DNA of 64,000 nucleotides from Petunia secreta. Lineage: Eukaryota > Streptophyta > Magnoliopsida > Solanales > Solanaceae. Location: the NCBI GenBank assembly GCA_029990175.1, contig JARKIP010000030.1:18253501-18317500 (forward strand), read 5' to 3'. The notes under the pieces are model-generated. The model did not search any database. It was not told the origin of the DNA and saw nothing but the letters and a program-made list of their open reading frames with translations. Below are positions 1 to 11,000 of the stretch, piece by piece; the first letter of the stretch is position 1, and each line of letters starts with the position of its first letter. The translations under genes were made by a program, and so were the position numbers.

Positions 1-65
1 AGTTTAAACGGAGGGTATCCGTGTCCAATTTCGTAAACCACAGGGGCAAATTTGGCCTTTTTCCC
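1..65. mobile_element. Terminal inverted repeat end of a MULE-family element, cut by the window edge
   Basis: This stretch is nearly identical to the last 65 bp of the right terminal inverted repeat of the element at 4605-6306, and to the reverse complement of that element's left end. It stops at the same terminal CCC. It is therefore the end of another member of the same family whose body lies left of the window. It sits about 1 kb upstream of the FAR1-domain gene. Confidence 0.75.
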
Positions 66-1037
66 TTTATTTTAGCAAATTAAAAGAGATTATGATGCCT
101 ATTCAATTGTACCTAATTGTTCTGAAATCATAATTAAATTTCACTATAAGTTGACGTGGTGGGTCGCAAAAATTGGGAGAAGAAGGCACTTCCCCAACCT
201 GCTCGAAGAAAGAAGCGCAAATTTCCAGTGACAATTAGAGTTGGATCTCTATTTAGAAGCAGTAAGTAGCTGCATTTCCTCGTAATTTGAATTTACTAAA
301 TAACTGAATGAATAATCAGCAAGGAGTTTAAACAATGTTTCACTAGTTGTCCTTTTGTGCTTTTCAATATAATTCAGAATTAGCATTATACACTTATTTT
401 AGACATACTTATCTCGTCCCAATTTATATGGCGGAATTTGACTCGACCGAGGAAGAAAGAGAAGATTGGAGTAATGAAAATGTTGATAGTAGCTTTAATA
501 TTAGTGGGATCCAACTAGGGTAAAGTAGGAAAAATACTAGTATTAAATGTTGGAAGTGTATCATTCTAGACTAAAAAGGAAAGTGTGCCACATGAATTGG
601 GACAGAGGGAAATATGCAAAATATGACTATTTTTTGTTTAAGCGGCCTAGCCACACTCCGGGGAGTGTAAAAATTAAAGAAAGAGCTTCCCTTTTTTATT
701 CCCTCTCTCAATTTTTCTGCATTATGGTTGTTAAAGAATTAAAGTTGTGGTATTGTAGGTAGTTAAGTGGCAGAGCCACAGCCAGTGAAGGGGAGTGTTG
801 GAAATTGTATTATGCAAATAAACCAACAACATTTTGTATTCATTTATGTATAAATTTTTGACATAAGGAAAGTTTTCATCGTAGTGGCAAATGTAGTTCA
901 AAGTTTTTATGTGGCAGGTTTGAAATTCTTGAATTCCCTTGTTGAGATTCCCGACTCCGCCTTACGTTCCTACTGATAGTGTATCTTATTTTCTTCACAA
1001 ACTTGTTGTGTGACTCCATATTTTGATGCAGTGGATC
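66..1037 (+). promoter_or_regulatory. Upstream region and probable 5' UTR intron of the FAR1-domain gene
   Basis: No coding region is supported here. A possible non-coding first exon ends at 261, followed by a good donor (GTAAGT at 262-267). A matching acceptor lies at 1030-1031, six bases before the chosen ATG at 1038. If real, the gene has a 5' UTR intron of about 770 bp. This is inferred from splice-site sequence only; no transcript evidence is available. Confidence 0.4.
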
Positions 1038-3824
1038 ATGGCAGTGGATGAAAACAGTAATGCAACAGATGACGAGGAGATGGTAGAGAGTTCAAGTGGA
1101 AAGGAGGGGACATCAAATGATGTTGATGCTGAAGAAGGGCGTTTGAATATGGAAATGGGGATGGTAGAGAGTTCAAGTGGAAAGGAGCTAACTTCAAATG
1201 ATGGTGAAGCTGAAGGGCGTTCGAATATGGAACCTTATGAGGGTATGGAATTTGAATCAGAAGAAGCTGCTAAAGCATATTATAATGCATATGCAGTACG
1301 TGTGGGGTTTATCGTGCGAGTAGATGCGTTTCGAAAATCTATGCGTAATGGGGAGCGGGTGTGGCGCCGACTTGTGTGTAATAAAGAGGGTTTTAGTAAA
1401 CGTAAGGGAAACCAAAGTGACAAAAAGAAGCGCAGATCAGTCACTAGGGAAGGATGTAAGGCAATGATAATAGTGAAGAAGGAACAGTCTGGAAAATGGG
1501 TTGTTGCTAAATTAGTGAAGGAGCACAATCATCCACTGGTTGCTGCACCTGCTAATACCCATAGAGGTGCGATCTTTTCTCAAACACCGGTGAGTATTTC
1601 AAACTATTTAATAAAATTTGAAATCAGGTTGTAACAACCTATATAAAAAGAACTCTCTCTACACAGCTGGTTATTTCTCAAGTTTACTAAATATTTTTTT
1701 GTTGCATTTCTCTTTATTGTTATCATTCCTTTCTCATCTTACCATAATTAGAACAAAGGATAACAATTTACTTTACATGGTTAAGACATTAGTTGACAGC
1801 TTCTATTATCTTGCTCTGCTTTGTTGCTAAACCATATAATTACCCCCTCCAGGTCTTTCCCCTGTCCCCAGAGTTCTTAGCTAATGCCTATAAGGATTGT
1901 CATGTACTATATTTAGTTCATTATGACATAGGGATGCCTGTTAGTGTTGTATGCATTTGTCATGGAGGATAAGCTGGTTCTGCCGATGCATTGGTGGTTA
2001 CTCCTTATTAAATATTCATATTTGCAGCAAATTACTGAAGCTACTAAAAAACTGTCTTGCTGGATTCTCTTTGTCAATAAATGGTGCTAACTAATATTAA
2101 ATGGTAAACATCAGAATATTATGTAGTTAGCACCAATCAAAAAAGAATAGTATGTAATTAGCACCAGAGACCACAATGGACGGTCTATTAAACGTGCATT
2201 CTCGCTTTGTTCCTGGTGCTATTCGCAGCTGGAACTTAAATATCTGAATACACAAATAGAATTAGAATGTTGAAAAACTCTTACGACTTTCTCACTCTCT
2301 CTCTTTAAAGATTTGCTAATATGGCAGTGATGGGTTTAAATGGAAACATGGTCAGCTAGGAATTAGGATTCATATAGCCTACCCCAACTTGTTTGGTACT
2401 GAGGCACATGTGTTGTTGTTCCTTCGGGGATATCCGATAAAATTGGAACGATATAGAGAAGATTAGCATGGTCCCTGCGCAAGGATGACGCATAAATTGA
2501 GAAATGGTCCAAATTTTTCCTGATCAAAAAATAAATTTGCCAATATGGCAGCGATATGGCTGCCAACTAGATGTCGATGTGGCAATTGACGACACTGATG
2601 TGACAACTGGGTAGACCCGACATAGTAGATGACACGATGCTGATGGGACAAGGGTCCATTTGTGGTGCGGGACTGGCGCGCAGCGACTGACAATGCTACT
2701 AGTGATCTGGATTTTGTTTACTGCCAAAAACAGGATATAACGTTAGCTTCCAAACATGAATAAGTCCTAATCTATGTTCTTCCGTCCCCTATCTCGAGCT
2801 ATGCCCCCCCCCCCCCCCCCCCCACTCACCTCAACATCTATAAAAAAATCCCTTTCCGCTTAATAATAAGGTAAGCTCCAGAACCGGCGGAGTTGCCCAA
2901 CACTTTCTTTCCTTGAAGTCAGTCTGGAGCTGCAGCTACTTCTAGAGCAAATTCAGACTAAACTCGATTGCTTGGCAGGGCAGCTTAGCAGGTCTTGTGT
3001 TTATCATATCGATAAAGCGGTTTGTCTTATTGTCAAAGCCAGTCATGCTATTCCACTTTCGCTAATGATGAAAGAGGATCCTAATAAGTATGCTACTATG
3101 CTTTGATTCTGATTTTTTCAATAGCTTTTGAAAATGCTGGAATACAAAATTGTTCTACTTGATATTCTTAGTTTACTAGCAAATTGTTGACCCTTTTGGG
3201 CTGGTAGGTTTAAAAGGCCTCAGTTTGTATAATCACTGCTTCCTTTTTTATACTGGTATCTGCTTATCATGTGTGTCTGGTTTTCCACACGTGGCAAGAG
3301 CTCTCTTTGGAGTGATTAGCACATCTGTCCAACTGGTGCTTGAGGCTCTTGTTTTATGTAAATGGTGCCTTCGTTAGTTTTACATGTAGTTCCGAAAAGA
3401 TTGAACCAAAAGATTTATGTGCAGCCACAGAAGCCCAATGGACTCATGAATTGCAGTTAAAATTTCACAAGTTTTTTGCAATATTCTTCTAAGATTTCCA
3501 TTAGTGCTTTGTCATTGCTTTTCCCCTCCCCATCTGCTCTCTTCTATTAGGCAATGTCATCTTCTTTGGAGAACAACAGTTTGCTGGTTTCGTTCTTGAT
3601 ATTCGGTGGACCAATTTCAGGATGAGAAAGATGTCAAGATCCGGGAATTAACAGCAGAGTTACAGAAGGAGCGTAAAAGATCTGCTGCTTTGCAAGAGCA
3701 GCTAGATTTTGTTTTGAAAGATATGGAGGATCACTCAGAGCAACTGACAAGACACATTAATGACATTGTTCACAGTGTGAGAGAATTGGACTCCAGAAAA
3801 GTTGTCTCTTCAAATGGTGGATAG
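1038..3824 (+). CDS. FRF1-like: Short FAR1-domain protein (FRF1/FAR1-related type), two coding exons
   Basis: Exons are 1038-1589 and 3621-3824, joined phase 0 by a GTGAGT donor at 1590 and a TTTCAG acceptor ending at 3620; the product is 251 residues. Residues 1-64 are acidic and contain a duplicated segment. Residues about 65-168 form the FAR1 DNA-binding domain (begins EPYEGMEF). Its candidate zinc ligands are C114, C140, H163 and H165 (HNH). Exon 2 encodes a charged C-terminal coiled coil (begins DEKDVKIREL). The protein lacks the MULE-transposase and SWIM domains of full FAR1/FHY3, matching the short FRF class, which is known to bind DNA and to modulate FAR1/FHY3-type light signalling; a nuclear location is expected. 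ATG 1038 is chosen because a splice acceptor lies six bases upstream; the in-frame ATG at 1023 would lie in the putative 5' intron. The 2-kb intron carries a SINE-U6 insertion. No disabling change was seen. Confidence 0.85.
1080..1232 (+). repeat. In-frame 81-bp tandem duplication in the acidic N terminus of the FAR1-domain protein
   Basis: Two copies start at 1080 and 1161. Both encode MVESSSGKE followed by a Ser-Asn-Asp and Glu/Gly-rich tail ending in NME. The second copy is one codon shorter. The period of 27 codons keeps the frame open, so the duplication lengthens the acidic arm without breaking the gene. Confidence 0.8.
2311..2331 (+). repeat. Left target-site duplication of the SINE-U6 insertion
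   Basis: This 21-bp segment matches 2535-2555 at 19 of 21 positions. Both mismatches are T/C differences. A direct repeat of this length is typical of LINE-driven insertion. Confidence 0.75.
2332..2534 (+). mobile_element. Chimeric retro-insertion: SINE 3' end fused to U6 snRNA sequence
   Basis: The insert lies inside the intron of the FAR1-domain gene, between 21-bp direct repeats. About 2363-2420 resembles the 3' end of a Solanaceae SINE: CATATAGCC.., CCAACTTGTTTGG.., then a TTG-repeat tail. A full-length U6-like sequence follows directly (2418-2518), then a short A-rich tail before the right repeat. Order and flanks fit one LINE-machinery event in which reverse transcription copied U6 RNA and then jumped to a SINE RNA. 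The SINE family assignment is from memory of its 3' end; the event itself is inferred. Confidence 0.7.
2418..2518 (+). pseudogene. U6: U6 snRNA retropseudogene
   Basis: The sequence aligns to plant U6 snRNA from its 5' stem (CCTTCGGGGA) to its 3' end (AAATGGTCCAAATTTTT). I see five substitutions, all C to T, plus a 2-nt deletion after GGATGAC. One substitution changes the essential ACAGAGA box to ATAGAGA; the AGC triad is intact. No upstream sequence element (RTCCCACATCG type) or correctly placed TATA box precedes it, and SINE sequence occupies the promoter position. It is very unlikely to make working U6. Confidence 0.85.
2535..2555 (+). repeat. Right target-site duplication of the SINE-U6 insertion
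   Basis: Partner of 2311-2331; it directly follows the short A-rich tail of the insert. Confidence 0.75.
2804..2823 (+). repeat. Homopolymer run of 20 C
   Basis: An uninterrupted C run inside the FAR1-gene intron. It is one of four G/C runs of 17-22 bases in the window. Confidence 0.95.
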
Positions 3825-4595
3825 CTGCTTTGGCCTCTTTTCCTTTCTTCTAACATAGGCAGGCCCTTATACTAATAGAAAGTCTCGGTTAAACCTTTGT
3901 ACTACCTTAATCCCAAACTAGATCCATGTACTCCTAGTTCAACGTTGTAAAATCTTCCTTTTGTCAATTACAGCAAGGTGTCAAGTTCAAGGGTATTTTG
4001 TCCCTTCAAAGCTAGTATACTGGACTGTTTTCCTAACTATTTTTGCACACTTGTAGGGCTATATTGCTCAGAAATTGGATTTAGCGGAACAACCTCAAAA
4101 AAGGAACAATGATAAGGCTTGTCTAGATTAGGTCGCTTCAATGGGCGGATGTAGGCCTTTAGATATGTGTTTGGCAATCTAACAGCTGTGGTCCAAATTT
4201 TTATCCAAACTCTATATATCTGATAAAAAACTTATTGAATAGGTTGAAATATTAAATTTTGAATCTAATTATTAGTATTTGAGGGCTGTGTTAGAATTTA
4301 TAATTTAAAATTCATAATCTATAAAGTTAAAATTCTGGATCCGTCTTTGCGGCCCAACAGCCACCTCCTTTGATGATTTATAGGTTAGATTAGTGTTCAT
4401 TTATAGGTTAGATTAGTGTTCAGTCTAGGATCATAGAATTAGGTGTAATGTTAATGAACAATCATAGACGGGATGTTACACGTGACACTATCAGTTAAGA
4501 CTTGAGACCCCGCTAAAAAGTTGTTTATACGAAAATTGGGACGCTCAATTAGACTTGTTTATTTTCCTAGTAGTGGTGTGCTGAAAAGACATCAA
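3825..4595. other. Intergenic: 3' flank of the FAR1-domain gene
   Basis: No gene is seen. It should hold the 3' UTR of the FAR1-domain gene. A 22-bp direct duplication with a 23-bp period lies at 4378-4422 (TTATAGGTTAGATTAG...). The rest is AT-rich with no recognised feature. Confidence 0.6.
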
Positions 4596-4604
4596 TTGTA
4601 AGAA

Positions 4605-4884
4605 GGGAAAAGGGCCAAATTTGCCCATGTGGTTTGCGAAATTGGACACGGATACCCTCCGTTTAAACTTGAGTCTATGTGTGCCCTCGCCGTTTATGCT
4701 TTGACTCAATATTACCCTCCAGTGGCCAATATTCGCCAATATTGCCCTTCATCATAGACGGAAGAAGGATTATGCTTAATTAAGTGTAATTAAGGGCATT
4801 TATGTCCCTTACGTATAGCACAGGGGCATATTTGAACCTCCTTCACCGGTGTAAAACTGATACACATATGAAACTGCAACAATC
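4605..4884 (+). repeat. Left terminal inverted repeat of the Pack-MULE
   Basis: This 280-bp arm is the reverse complement of 6028-6306, with scattered substitutions and small indels. It starts GGGAAAAGGGCC. Confidence 0.85.
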
Positions 4885-5097
4885 GAGTTAGCTAAGATTG
4901 TCGTTTGTTTTGTTAGGTATCATGATTGGCAATATTTTACGCTGGCTAGCTGGCCTATCGCGATCCTTCTCCTTTACCCAGGCTTGGGACCGGCAATGTG
5001 AGCAAGATTTCACAGGCAGTATCATGATAACATGAATTGAGCTTAAATTGAGTAACATGGTCTATGGGGATTCATATTAGCTGAACCTAACTTCGAT

Positions 5098-5416
5098 TTA
5101 AGTAAATTCATAGATAAAAGAGATGGTGCGATTAAGAGAAACTCAACGATGTAAAATACATTTCTAGTGAAGTGAAACAATTGGTAGATCAAGGTGCTGC
5201 TATAATGAAAGCTGCGAGAGCTGAGATTTCTGCTGCATTGAATAAAATGAAGAAGGAAACTTAACTTGAAGTGGAGCAAAAGATTGCTAAAGGAAGAAAG
5301 AAAATGGAAGCCGAGTTGCAAGAAGCTTTGGCTAGCTTGGACAAACAAAAGGAAATTCTCAGATTGTTGCTCTTAGTGATGAGATTGTCACGAAGGTTCT
5401 TCCTGTTAGCAACTGA
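5098..5416 (+). pseudogene. ATPG: Captured 3' fragment of the ATP synthase subunit b' gene (chloroplast CF0 subunit II)
   Basis: Conceptual translation gives the C-terminal half of the nuclear-encoded thylakoid ATP synthase subunit b': FIDKRDGAIK, then SEVKQLVDQGAAIMKAARAE, then ISAALNKMKKET, GRKKMEAELQEALASLDKQK and, after a frame change, VALSDEIVTKVLP close to a natural stop (5414-5416). This subunit forms the peripheral stalk joining CF0 to CF1. The copy is broken by a one-base loss near 5135, a stop after KKET (about 5263) and a frame change near 5355. It has no transit peptide or membrane segment. It is a transduplicated fragment inside the MULE; any residual role would be as non-coding RNA. 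Confidence 0.85.
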
Positions 5417-6027
5417 GTAATTAAATCATTTGCATTTTTAGTTCTTGTTTGATGAAAGTAGCATATAAATGTGAAATACTTTTGCTTTCCTACTTATATT
5501 GTGAATTTGTACTATTGTATACATCTTGTTTGAGCTCTTCACTTATTGTACCTGATTACTATACACATATAGCAGCCAGAGTTACTGTTTACAGCCCTTA
5601 CTGATATACATAGATTATACGCTGATTGTGCACATCTATAAACATATTATACATGGATCATACATATATTCTATATCTGCTGACTATTTGTTAAGTGGTT
5701 AGCTTTATTTCTCTTAATTTTGATTGTAATTTACATAGGGTGGTTAGTTTTTGAAAAGTTATGTGAAGTTTTTCAGTGTCAAATCTGTGGTTGATTTTCT
5801 AGTTTGTATGTGTACATTTTGAGGAGTCCTAGTACTAGGGAAATAAATTGGAGTTAGAAGCAGTTTAAGAGGAAAAAGGACATGTCGAAGTTAAGCGCAT
5901 GCTTCAAATCTTGAATATGTTACATCAAGGGTATCTAAAATTTGTAATGTATTTAGAGGAAATCATTGCTGCGAAAGAGATACTTGGATATGTGCTATCA
6001 ATTAATAGTCAAATTGACACTTTATTG

Positions 6028-6306
6028 GATTGTTGCAGTTTCATATGTGTATCAGTTTTACACCGGTGAAAGAGGTTCAAATATGCCCCTGTACATACGT
6101 AAGGGACATAAATGCCCTTAATTACACTTAATTAAGCATAATCTTTCTTCCGTCTATGATGAAGGGCAATATTGGCGAATATTGGCCACTGAAGGGTAAT
6201 ATTGAGCCAAAGTATAAACGGCGAGGGCACACATAGACTCAAGTTTAAACGGAGGGTATCCCTGTCCAATTTCGCAAACCACGGGGGCAAATTTGGCCAT
6301 TTTCCC
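6028..6306 (-). repeat. Right terminal inverted repeat of the Pack-MULE
   Basis: Partner of 4605-4884. The terminal 65 bp also match the partial element at the start of the window. Confidence 0.85.
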
Positions 6307-6476
6307 TTGTTAAGAATTATATGAATAAGTTAGATAGGGTGGGCGCTTAAAATTTAGTATTTAAAAAGAAGAAATATCGAGGGTGTGCGCACGTGCACCA
6401 TGCTAATAAAAAGGTTGTCGTATACTAGTACTTCTCTGCTTAATTTTCTTCTTCTTTAAGTGAATACTGTGAGTAA

Positions 6477-7569
6477 ATGGAAACTCAGGGAAATGATCAT
6501 CCTTACGTTCCCAGGGATCTGAAATTGCCAGGTTATGTGCCTTGTTTCCTCTCCCCAACACACATTCTTGGCGTCTATGGCTCCGCATCTTTCCTCGTTT
6601 CGTTGTCTCCTTCATGTGGATCCTCTCCGGTAATTTCTTAATTTATGCGAAACTATTTGACTGGGCACTAAGTTTAAAAAAAAATAAAGATTTTTAAAAT
6701 TTATGATCTTATCATTCAATTCGAGTACACTAATTTCTTGAATATTTAGTTTAATTTCCCATTACTTCAGCGTAAGTTATTTGTCTTCATTTCTGTTTCT
6801 ATTCACTAGGGAGGTTCCCTAAGGTATCAAAGGTTGATAGAATGCTTATGTGCTGGTGGATTTTCACGGGCCTGACCCATATCATCCTTGAGGGGTACTT
6901 TGCTTTTTCTCCAAATTTTTACAAGGAGCCAACTCCAGTTTTCCTTGCTGAAGTCTGTAAGTCTCACTTTTGGCATGTTTTCATCCATACTGCTACTGTA
7001 CTACATTTATTTGTTTCAAACCCTATAACGAAAAAAAAAATTAAGTGAATATGTGATGGTCCGCTCTAAAAATAAAAATAAATAATGGACAGGGAAAGAA
7101 TACAGTAAAGGTGACTCAAGATACGCAGGCAGGGATTCCGGTATCGTTACTGTTGAAGGAATTACAGCCGCGATAGAGGGGCCATTATGCTTGCTGGCGA
7201 TGTAAAGAACATTCTTGATCTAATTATTCTTTTTTGTCTTCATGAACATGTATTTGTCTCTGGTCCTTGTGAACCTCATTCTACTTTTAATAAATGGTTA
7301 TTGGCAGATTTGCTATAGCTACCAAAAAGTCATATAGGCATGTACTTCAAATCGTAATTTGTCTGGGACAGCTCTATGGCACTGCTGTATACTTCATAAC
7401 AGCTATCTTGGAAGGCGATAATTTTTCTGCAAGCCCCTACCATTATTATGCTTACTATATCTTCGCAAATTCCAACTGGATATGGATACCAACTCTCATA
7501 GTGATCCATTGCTGGAAGAAAATATGTGCTGCAGTCCAGGTCTATGAGAAGAAGACTAAAAGCCGCTGA
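6477..7569 (+). pseudogene. HYD1: Sterol C8-C7 isomerase (HYDRA1/EBP family), four exons, frameshift in exon 1
   Basis: Exons are 6477-6629, 6810-6956, 7093-7201 and 7308-7569, all with GT..AG borders. Together they total 671 nt, one short of the 672 nt expected for the 223-residue plant enzyme. The enzyme moves the sterol C8 double bond to C7 in the ER membrane, a step in phytosterol synthesis. Conserved pieces include HPYVPRDLKLPGYVP (exon 1), LMCWWIFTGLTHIILEGYF with the His/Glu pair (exon 2), KEYSKGDSRY (exon 3) and YFITAILEGDNFSASP then ANSNWIWIP (exon 4). Within 6590-6610 the reading frame shifts: the upstream part reads ..GSASFLV and the downstream frame reads VSFMWILS. As given, translation from ATG 6477 fails in exon 1 and is out of frame for exon 2. 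Everything else looks intact, so either a recent loss of function or a one-base assembly error is possible. Its 3' end faces the PRCC gene 0.5 kb away. Confidence 0.85.
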
Positions 7570-8083
7570 GCAGTTGTCAACATAGGAATGTAAGAAAACC
7601 GTGGCCTTGTCGCAATGTTCCTATGCTGTACCTTTTTTCACAAATGTGGAGCTTAATTTGGTGCATTAGAAACGATGATTGAATTTTCTGATATCTTCAT
7701 ATCTCAACTATAAGCTTTTTATGCATTAATAAGGATCATATTTCTTGCCTCTTATGTGTATGCTCGCCGTTCGTCTGTCATTTAAGGTTTTACACCCTGG
7801 TTAATCTTGCTTCAGCTTTGTATATAAATCTATCCTCCGTGGACTATCAAAGATGCCCTACATTCTATGGTACATGATATAAAGGAACCTACAGGAACAT
7901 TAGCATTAGCAGTACTAATTAGAAAATTGCAGAACAGCAATACAATGTTTTCAAAGCCAAGAAAAGGCCATCAATAACATTTAATCAAGAGGACATAATA
8001 CAGATTGGAAATTTGATGAGCAGACAATGGGAAGTTACTAGTTTACCATGTCCATGGAGGACTAACAGAACTGTCACATAATA
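7570..8083. other. Convergent intergenic space: 3' UTRs of the HYD1 and PRCC-like genes
   Basis: The interval is 514 bp between two stop codons on opposite strands. No other feature is seen. It must hold both 3' UTRs and polyadenylation sites; I could not fix either site. Confidence 0.6.
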
Positions 8084-11000
8084 TCACCAACCATACTTGC
8101 CCTGTGTTTGAGCTTTTGTTAGCATCCCCTTGGCACGTCGCTCTGTCAGCTCCATTTCTTTTTGTTTCATGTCAAAGTACAAAGTGCTAATTTGATGCTT
8201 TCTTTTGAGAAGCTTAGAAGGCTTTCCCTTGCTTGAAACAGGCTACAAGAAAGAAAATGTATATGTGAGATTATCAAGCTTAATCATATCGATAAGAGGA
8301 AAGGAAAAAAAAGGAGTATGTAAAACCTATATTTGGAATATTTCACCTGATTTAATATGTTTTCCTTTTCATTACAGCAGTTCACTCATTACAATCAGTG
8401 TATGGTTATCAAGCAAAGTATCAAATAGAACATTGATTATTTGATACTGGTATAACAGATTAATCAAAATCAGTTTCATAAGTCTAACAAACAGACCCGA
8501 AACAAACACATGCCTTCACTCCTTAAACTGAGGTAGGAAAAAGAGAATAAGATGAGTCAGCGACAAATCTCAGGTACCTTTAAAAGTCATATTGCTATAG
8601 CACAAAAGCTCAATGAGCTGCATTAACGTTGGAAAAAACAAGCAAATAAAGATTCATACGTTCTAACACCACATAATGTTGCATGCTTCTGCTGGATGTT
8701 GACTGATGACGGGGGGGGGGGGGGGGGGGGGGTATCTCACACGAAGAGTTTACCGAAAAAAAGTGTGGTCATAATGCAGCAAATGCTATATGTGTGGTAA
8801 AGGAAGAGGAAAAGAGCAGCCAATTGCTCCTCCATTACCAGATGCTTGACAATTGTGGGAGTTATTAATTAAGCATTTTTCGTAAGCAGCAGTCAAAGCC
8901 GTGGCCAGTAAAGGTCCTCTTTGGTTGACAAGGGAGACAGCTAAGGAAGACCTGTATGTTTGGATGTTATGGAAGGAAAGAAATTGTAGATGCTTAAATG
9001 TTGAGGATAAGGCTACTGCAATATGTATCTGTCTTTTAACTTATGTTGTTAAAAGGGCTTAGTGCTTCGTGCAAGAGGCGAGAATTTCTCGGGGCCTATT
9101 TATCTATTTATGATCAAATAAATAAACGGTGGATCAGATGATGACAGGTAAATGGTGTTAGACCTCCCAAAATCCAACCATATCTCTCACAAGGGTCAAG
9201 GAATTTAGTCCCTACACCAAATACAAGAAGAAGAGAGATTCATATTGAATCTTTCAGTATTGAATCATAAAACTCTTTCCAAGGTCCTACTACTCTTTTC
9301 CTTCCATTTCCATAACCACCAAAAGATAAAAAAAGGTGTCATATTCCGCCTCTTTTTAAGGTTCACGTCCAAATTGCACACCCTCTAACTTGCTATTGTC
9401 TCTCACTCCCATAAATCTTATAGTGAACATGGAATGGAAAGAAGGTGGTGAACCTCTTCCTGTAATCCTTACACAAATAACACTAGGTATCTGCAATCTT
9501 ATGACAACAGCTTTTTTATCTTTTTTTTTATAATGCTATTGATTATGCTTTGAAAAAAAAGAAAAAAAAAAGATGACAATTTCAAAATATGCCTAATTTT
9601 GGACAACCTCCTTAAAAGAGTTCCTTAAAGGAAAATCAACAATGGGAAGAGGAAAACAAAAGAGGCAGGGGGGGGGGGGGGGGGATCAAACTTATGATTT
9701 TGGATAGAAGCAGGCACAGATACATCAGGAAACAAGAGCAGCTCAAACAAATACGGACATGAATATGAAAAGCAGTGAAAGCCTTGTGTCTCACATCAAA
9801 GCTAGAAAAGTCACATGAGGGGTTTCTGTGCACCAGAAAATCAGGAGGATAATTTTTTAGATCTTTATAGACAGTGGAAAACCTAAGCTCACAAGTAGAA
9901 TGAGGCTGCTGAATTATAGGATGCCAAATAAGGCACTTCTAAACCTCCACAGAGATCATTTTGCTTTTGATACCAATAAAAAAGTAGATATTCAGAGTGA
10001 AAACTACTGGGGTGTTGAAATAATGAGTCATACGGTGGAACTTTGTCAAAAAATTGATTGGGAATAGACGTAGGAAATTACAAGGGTGACAGAAAAGAAA
10101 ACAAATCCAAATCCACGCCTGGCAGATCTAAAATAGAGACTATAGTTGTGTTCAGAGGATTATGAAAAATCAAAATGAGAGAAAATTATCTCCACATGAT
10201 ATCAACAACCTAAAGAAAACATATCATTGCGTGTCATAAAAAAGGGCTCTGGTGGGTGCCTGTGAAGAAAGAATTTAAAACAAATACAAGCCAAGAAGAA
10301 TGTGTACAAAGAGGCGACTACAAGTGTGTAAACACTGGAAGAGATTCATGAGTTTCTCCCAAGCCATAGCTGTCAGTTTACATCACGGATCTACCTTATG
10401 AATGACCTTGTGTACCCTATTTATCCACGAATTAACCAAAAGGATTTGGAATGCGAGGTTACACGGTGCACATTATTCATATTTTACTGTGCAAAGTGAT
10501 GAAACAATACAATTTGAACCATGGATGAGCACTCCAAGTGAGTAAAGGTACTAGTTTAACCAGAAGTAAGACATAATACATGCACAAAAAGTTTTCATCC
10601 ACAAGAAGAATGAAAATAAACTGAGATCAAATAGAAACAAAAAAAAAGGTAACGTCAGATTAAATGCCCAAATGAAAACAATTTATATCTCTTGGCTAAG
10701 TCTTCCAGGAGAACTGTATGATTGATGAATACATAACACATTGAATTATAATAGTCTGTAATAGAGGGGTAGTGCTATGCGATAGGAATGGACTTAAAAA
10801 GTGAAAGTCAAGATTGAAACATGGAAGAGCACTCCAGGAGAGTAAAGGTAGTGCTATTAAAAGTTATGTGCTTCTTCCTTTGAAGCGAAATTGCCAATGA
10901 AAAAGATTACATTGTTCTGTCTGTAATTTAAGTGGAATATTAGGAGTCTGAATTTATATAAACTTCACAATAACCTCCACCTTTAGGTCCCAGGTTCGAC

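Larger units (their letters stand above)
4605..6306. mobile_element. Pack-MULE (non-autonomous Mutator-like element) with long TIRs
   Basis: The element is 1,702 bp, ends GGG..CCC, and has terminal inverted repeats at 4605-4884 and 6028-6306 that match with few differences. Flanks show a probable 9-bp target duplication: TTGTAAGAA at 4596-4604 and TTGTTAAGAA at 6307-6316, with one extra T. Long TIRs with a 9-bp duplication are the Mutator signature. There is no transposase inside. The interior holds a decayed piece of a nuclear gene for chloroplast ATP synthase, which makes it a Pack-MULE. It lies between the FAR1-domain gene and the sterol isomerase gene. Confidence 0.85.

Noticed and set aside
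2363..2727. Three overlapping ORFs of 67-76 codons on the - strand
   Set aside because: They run through the U6 pseudogene and its flank in the antisense direction and have no protein-like features.
2880..3103. Fairly open stretch in the FAR1-gene intron (..KLDCLAGQLSRSCVYHIDKA)
   Set aside because: No recognised domain and no matching splice frame; the flanking exons already join perfectly in phase.
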